From Ridgeia piscesae (Eukaryota; Annelida; Polychaeta; Sabellida; Siboglinidae), in contig JAODUO010000481.1 of NCBI GenBank assembly GCA_025642075.2, positions 270,001 to 334,000 on the forward strand: 64,000 nucleotides of DNA, in the 5' to 3' direction. Made by a program: the position numbers and the translations under genes. The notes under the pieces were generated by a model, which was not told the origin of the DNA, did no database searches, and was given only the letters and a program-made list of their open reading frames with translations. Below are positions 41,101 to 47,900 of the stretch, one piece after another (within the stretch, counting starts at the first letter, position 1; each line of letters opens with the position of its first letter).

Positions 41101-44100
41101 CCAACTTTCAAACAAATGATAGGCAGATTCTATCTACAGACCAATTAATGACCCCCACAGAGCAACTGTGCTCCACTTCTAGAAAAGCCATCTGTGATTC
41201 AACTCTACTTGGATGATTTCACACAGCAGCAGTTGGTGGGAAGACATGGCACAGGCCCTAGTGTGACTGACACCTACCAGGTTGTCTATGTCAGTGAAAT
41301 AGACATCTGGGTCCTTCTCTTTCTCCTTCTCCTCCCCAGTCGACTGAACCAACTGCAAAGATAAATCACATGATTGTGCTCACATGACTACAGTGCCAGG
41401 GCTGGGGTCAATAATTCCATTCTTTCAATTCCAATTCATTGCAATTCCTTTTATTCAATTCCAGTTAAATTTGTTTCAATTCAATTTTTGTCAATTCCAA
41501 TTCAATTTGTTTCAATTCATTTTTTCATTTCCAAATCAATTTGTTTCAATTCCAATTATAATCATTCACTTCCAATTCCCGCTCCCATTCACATAAAAGT
41601 TAACCATAAAGTTATACAATTAATGTGCATACAGGGGGAGGGTGACACAGCATGTTATGTATTAATATATTTATGTAATTATATAATCATTATATAACAT
41701 ACACAAATAATCACCATTTTACATTTTATTGCATTGCATTTTAATCCAAGCATCACTGGATTGACTGCATAATTGAAATGTCTGAGCTATACTGAGTCTG
41801 CTCTTGTTCCAGCATCAACTACTTAACAATAATTAACGTGGTTACACTGCGGGGGTCAGTGTGTAGGTCCACCAGGCTGCTGTGTGCTGTGTGCAGTGCG
41901 TGCGTGCAGCATGCAGTGTGCAGCGTACACCCACCTCATGTAGCACAGGCAGCACTGGAGGCTGGCACTGCTGGAGGAAGTACACAGTCATCACTGAGAA
42001 CGCATAGGCTGGCAACGTGCCTTCGTGCTGCCTGTCCAAGTGGCACAGCTGCAACACAATCAAATTTTGGGGGTAACGTTCGTTTCCTCAAGTATAACCT
42101 CTTTATAAGGATCATTGTCAAACTGTTGTGTTACAATAGGACAAAATATATAATAGTTCTCAAGTTGCCACCAATTTGTAGTCATCAGTGTCATTATGAT
42201 TCAATGTGATAAGTACATTTTGTTATGCCGCTATGTGTCTGAGTTAACTAATACTAATACTGACTTTACTGCTTTATTTACCTTCGTCAGGACACATTGT
42301 ATGGAACACACACCGAGTTGTAAGATAAAACAAATTTACATGACACACACAAATTACATGACACACTAGTTTGGTCGAGACAACCTGTAAGTAATACTGA
42401 CCTTGCCCCAATACCTAAATCCTACACCAAGCTGGACAACTCTGGGGTCGACTGCGGCATATGCTGCGAGTAGTTGTGACGTCTTGCACGCAGCCACTGT
42501 AGCAAGGTTGATGCGGCAGGTGACATCAGCAGAGTGACACAGCAGATACGGCAGTTCTGCCGTGAAGTCACTCGTCACATCACTAAAGAAACCTGGACAT
42601 ATGGAGAATACAGATACTCAAAACCTTTGTATGCACTTTACTTTTATGCACTGAGTGTATTGCTTTCCAGATTTCTTTCTTGTTAGATTCTTGTGTGTTA
42701 ACTCTTTACTGGGTAGACCACTTTCTTATTTTACACCATGTTGTGGGCAGATAATTTTAAGATGGCAGCCATCTGTGAATTACGCTGCATATTACTTGCA
42801 TTAAAATTCGGATAACACGACAACTGATGCATGAAAATATATGAAATCAATTGCACTGTACATGGAATGATTGTGTGAATAAAATGTGTTATTAAAATTT
42901 CTTTGTTGCAATCAATTACATTTCAGATCTTGAAGCAAACTTCAACAATTTTTATGACAAAATAAATAAGCAACTTCATCATGCTACATATTAAATAATC
43001 TTAGAACACACAACCATGATCCTGTGAAACTAATGTAGCCATGTATGTTAGTTTTATTCTAGTAAAACATTTATCCAATTTTGACAGTTAGTTTTCAAAT
43101 TATAATTGCTTTGTAAACAACGCCAACGTGACTGACGACAAAAATCATGCCATAATTTACAAAATGGCTATCGTTTACCGATCATCTTTTCGTATGTAAA
43201 ATCAACACTCGAATAATGAAAGATAGCACACTCCTTTCACAAATAGATGCTCCCTTATCAGAAGCAATGTGACCATAGTGCATATTAATAAAAAATACCC
43301 TAAAATAAATGAACCAAACGAAGTATGGACGGTGATCCAATCAACAAAATGGCTGCATATCGGCAAAATGAACATGCCGCTGACGGGTCATCTTCTTCAT
43401 ATCTCAACAACGAAAAGTCACACAGACAACATAGATGGACGATAACAGAGTCTCTGTGATCGCTGTTGAAATTATTCACATTGCAAACATCGTTATCCGA
43501 CTCGAATTTGTCGAGAAATGATCTCAGTAAAATCTGCATGATGTCGGAGATCAACTAACGCACCTCATCATCCTTCCAAATAAACTCACTTAATTCGCAA
43601 ATGAAAACAAATTTTCACAAGATGGAAACAGCACATGGTTCCGTGACCTACATAGAGCTTAGATCAACAGTTTGAGCTGGCTGGTTAATGTAAAAGAAGG
43701 ATCTGATCGCGGTAAACGAAAGGCCCATGAAGTGTGAATTTACTGGGTGGTTTTGGACAGTCTGCGCGTACGAGGGGTTGGGCAGTTTTGGACGGTCTGC
43801 GCAGTAAAGAGTTAATTTCTTTGGCTATTTTGTGACTTTCTGCCTAGTTTTATTGTGGGTTATACTAAAATGCCTGTCCTGCAACAGTAGTGGTTTCTTT
43901 GTGGAGAATGTCCAATCCATGATTCATTCTATTTAAATTTAACAATAGTGGTTTCTTTGTGGAGAGTGTCCATCCATGATTCATTCTATTTAAATTTAAC
44001 AGTGGTGGTTTCTTTGTGGAGAGTGTCCAATCCACGATTCCTTCTTTTAAAATTTCTTTCAAGCTTTTTGTTTCCCTTACTTTACACCAACTGTAATACT

Positions 44101-44855
44101 ATGTACACATTTTCTCTCTGAGTATTTGCCAGGTGACAAAGATGTGTCCCCTGTTTACACTAACCGTCCTCACATTCCGATTGCAAGCAAGTAAGCGTGT
44201 CACTGTCTCCACTTAATAGCCCTTATCCACGTATACAAGTACTAGTTTCAACTCAGCTGTTTGCCAGACAGTTTCTGTGCCTCTGATGCCAACTTCAGTT
44301 GGAAAAAAAAATATTTTGAACAAGCAACTGAAAATAAAATGTAAACAGATTAAATGATGGAATGTCTGACAAATGCATTTTCTGCACTAGCCATTTTGTA
44401 AGCTTGTTTGTCGCTATGCAAGAATTTATGTGATGATGGATACATCAATTCAATACATCACCATGTGAAAGGTAAGAGTATTACAAGGTGCACAGTGTAG
44501 TCTTACCTGAGTCATCTGTCTTGAGGACGTCATAGAGGCGCTTGAGGACAGTGGGTGACTCATACTCCGTGACTGTCATGTTGACGTCGCTGTCCTTCAA
44601 CGCAAACCCACTCACGGTCGACCCGTAGAGAGTCAACTCCAACTCTAACAACAACAACTTTTTATCAGACAACTGAAACATAAAAACCTGCACACGGATC
44701 CCATACAAAATGCAGAACAAAGTCTGCTGTATGAAAAAAAAAAAAGTACTTTCAATCTTCCACATAAAATATGTTTATCAATACAATTTTCATGAACAAC
44801 TTCTGGTCACACACAAAAAATCAGCAGACTGCTGAGAAACTACATGTGTAAATGC

Positions 44856-44928
<73 letters not shown>

Positions 44929-44929
44929 G

Positions 44930-44973
<44 letters not shown>

Positions 44974-47900
44974 ACTAGGTAACTAGGTAACTAGGTAACT
45001 AGGTAACTAGGTAACTAGGTAACTAAGTAACTAAGTAACTAAGTAACTAACAAACTTTTTGCAAAAGGAAAGGAGAATAACAATGTAACTAAAGTCTTTG
45101 GATGGCCACTTGAAAGAAAACAAACTCAAGGATGACCAGAAAGAACATAGAGAAGATTATGGAGTTTGTTGAGACAAGTCTTACTTCTACAACATCTGCC
45201 AACAAGCAGTAAATATTGTACATCAGACAGAAAGCAGTGTTACCAAGTTTCTCTAACCCCAGAGAACATTCCCACTCTTACAGCATAAATTACCAGGGAA
45301 ATGTTGCTTGGCGAACTCTTTGACTGTTGCCTGTACATTCATGCATCGTTTGAGCCCGTCGGCCGACAGGGCCTGTTCAGTGAAGACTTGCTGCAACAGG
45401 GCTGTGACAGCAGCACACTGCGCAGATGTGGGAGGCGGCAGGTTGTTCAGTATGATGTCATTTGACTTGATCTGAAAAATAAATCAATGTTTCACAAGTG
45501 ATACCACAGTAAGTATTAATCCCACAAGAAGATCAATATTCGACATGGTCAAACCTGCATTAATAGGCACCTGTCCATAACAAAAACTTATATTTTTTAA
45601 GTCAAGAATAGGCTTGGGACAAATGAAAAAAGATCGACTAACGTGAAAATCAACTATTACTATAAGGCCAAACTAATTGGAATTTGGAATGTACTGTAGT
45701 TTGCCATTTACACAGCCAGTCCTTAGCAGTGACGGATGTAATACACAGTCCTTACAAGTATTATAATTCATGTTCTGTTATATATAAATATACATATAAT
45801 TTTCCCTGACCCCAGTTGAAATCAATATTTTATTTCCAATTGCTTGTATTTGTTTGTCAGTGATCCATTGTCCCAATGACGTTGGTCCTTGTACTACTTG
45901 TAAGGTAATGAACATTGCCCCAGTTCAGTCTTCTGTATGAATTGTGACTGAGTGTTATCATACACAGTGGTGGATGTTTGTGAATGTATTTTAACTGCTC
46001 TGTCGCAAAAGTTGAGTTGGTGTTGGATAAAGTGGCCACAGGGGTGAGTGAACGGTGAACTGTGCAGTCACATTGACTGGATATTATGTTAAATAACACA
46101 GATTTTTAACATTTCACCCATCTGGAGCCTCCTGTGATGTGTCTTTTGTTTGTTACTTACCGTTTTGAATCTCCTCTCATGTGATGTGTCTTTCATGTGT
46201 TACTTACTGCCTGGAATCCCATGTGACATGATGTGTAATGCATGTGCTACTTTTAGCCTTGAGTCTTATGTGATGTGTCTTTCATGTGTTAGTTCTGCCT
46301 GGAATCCCATGTGACATGATGTGTAATGCATGTGCTACTTACGGCCTTGAGTCTTATGTGATGTGTCTTTCATGTGTTACTTACTGCCTGGAATCCCACG
46401 TAACGTGGGTCATGCATGAGTTACTTACGGCCTTGAGTCTCATGTGACGTGTGTCGTGCATGTGTTTCTCGCAATGTTCATCCGACATACAGTGGAATGA
46501 ACACAATCGACAATAGTACCGTGCATTCGGGAAGCGCAGTGACTTCTGCAAAGTAAAAGCGTCATCGAAATCACAGGTTTTAGCCAAACTGGATGTTGCA
46601 GTGCCTTTGAAGCAGAACTAATGTTTGATAAAAAATATACCCAGTGATCTCAGCGAGCAAACATAGAAAACCATGTGCTCAACAAATGCACTAACTACTT
46701 GAAAAAAGAGCAATAATTTTTCAGATTGATCCACCTGAACAGTTGGGAATACATGCCAAGGACAAATAGCATAAATTTTGCTCAATATAATCTTGGAATG
46801 ATTAATGCAAAATACCCTGAATGTTAGGATAATTTTACAGATCCTGAACGGTGAGTTTATATACCATTGTTAAATAATATAATTCCCAACTACAGCAACA
46901 GTCAATTTAGCCATGAGGAAATAATTTGTTTACCTTTTTAAGTTGGAACATTCCATCGCGCTCAAACTTTTCCTGGAGATTTTTGTCAGGTAGATTCATG
47001 TCTATAAATATGTTATAGCCAGCATTAGAAAAAATGCTGTTTGGTAAACGAACAAATCATACACAACATCGTTACTGTCAAAATAAGATGAATAAATCAG
47101 TGGAAATGTATATGTTTACATTTAGCTTAGATGTAAACATGTTAAACCTATTTTCAACTTACTGTGATCAAACTGGAGATATTAAAGAGAACTGCAATAC
47201 ACGCTGTATAAAAATTTAAATACTGAAAGTACATTCCATACAGTTACTAAGGTAAGCTAGAACACCACATAAATACACAGACGAAAGTGATAGGAAAAGT
47301 GAAAGTAAAAATCCCTATGCAAGTATCATCACAGTTACATAATCTTATCTAAGAAACCATATTTATGAAGCTATAACAGTTTTGATACTTTTGACAAAAT
47401 AACCTTTTATGTGACATTACAAAAATTACATATATGTAAAATTAACTGCAATTAAATGTGACTGATACCTTAAACCAGTAATTTTACAATTATTCACCTG
47501 CAGAGTTTATATTTGCAGGACTGTTTGTGCCTTGCATGGTCCCAGTCTGTGGTTTCTCTGCAGAGTCTACTTGTCTGCCACCACCTCGTCTCCCTCTCTG
47601 CTGGGAGGACCTGGGTCTCCCTTGCCTTGGATTATCTGTCTGGAAAGCATCAACTGTTTTCCTCTCCCCTGAGTTTGTCCGACTGCTCTGTTTACCAGAA
47701 CTGTCCCTTCTGCTCTGAGTGTGTTCTGATGACTCTATGGGAACAGCAGATGCCTCTTCAACATACTGACCCTGACTGCCCTTCCGTTTCTTGGACTTTC
47801 TTCCTTTTCCTTCTAGAGAGAAAAACATTGATTCAAATCAATACACCTGCACTACTGATTATGTTCTGACTGGGTAATGACAATTTGAATCAAAGATTAC

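Noticed and set aside
44856..45051. Telomere-like repeat
   Set aside because: The unit is the tetranucleotide CTAA/TTAG, not TTAGGG, and it grades into ACTAGGTA variants inside an intron.
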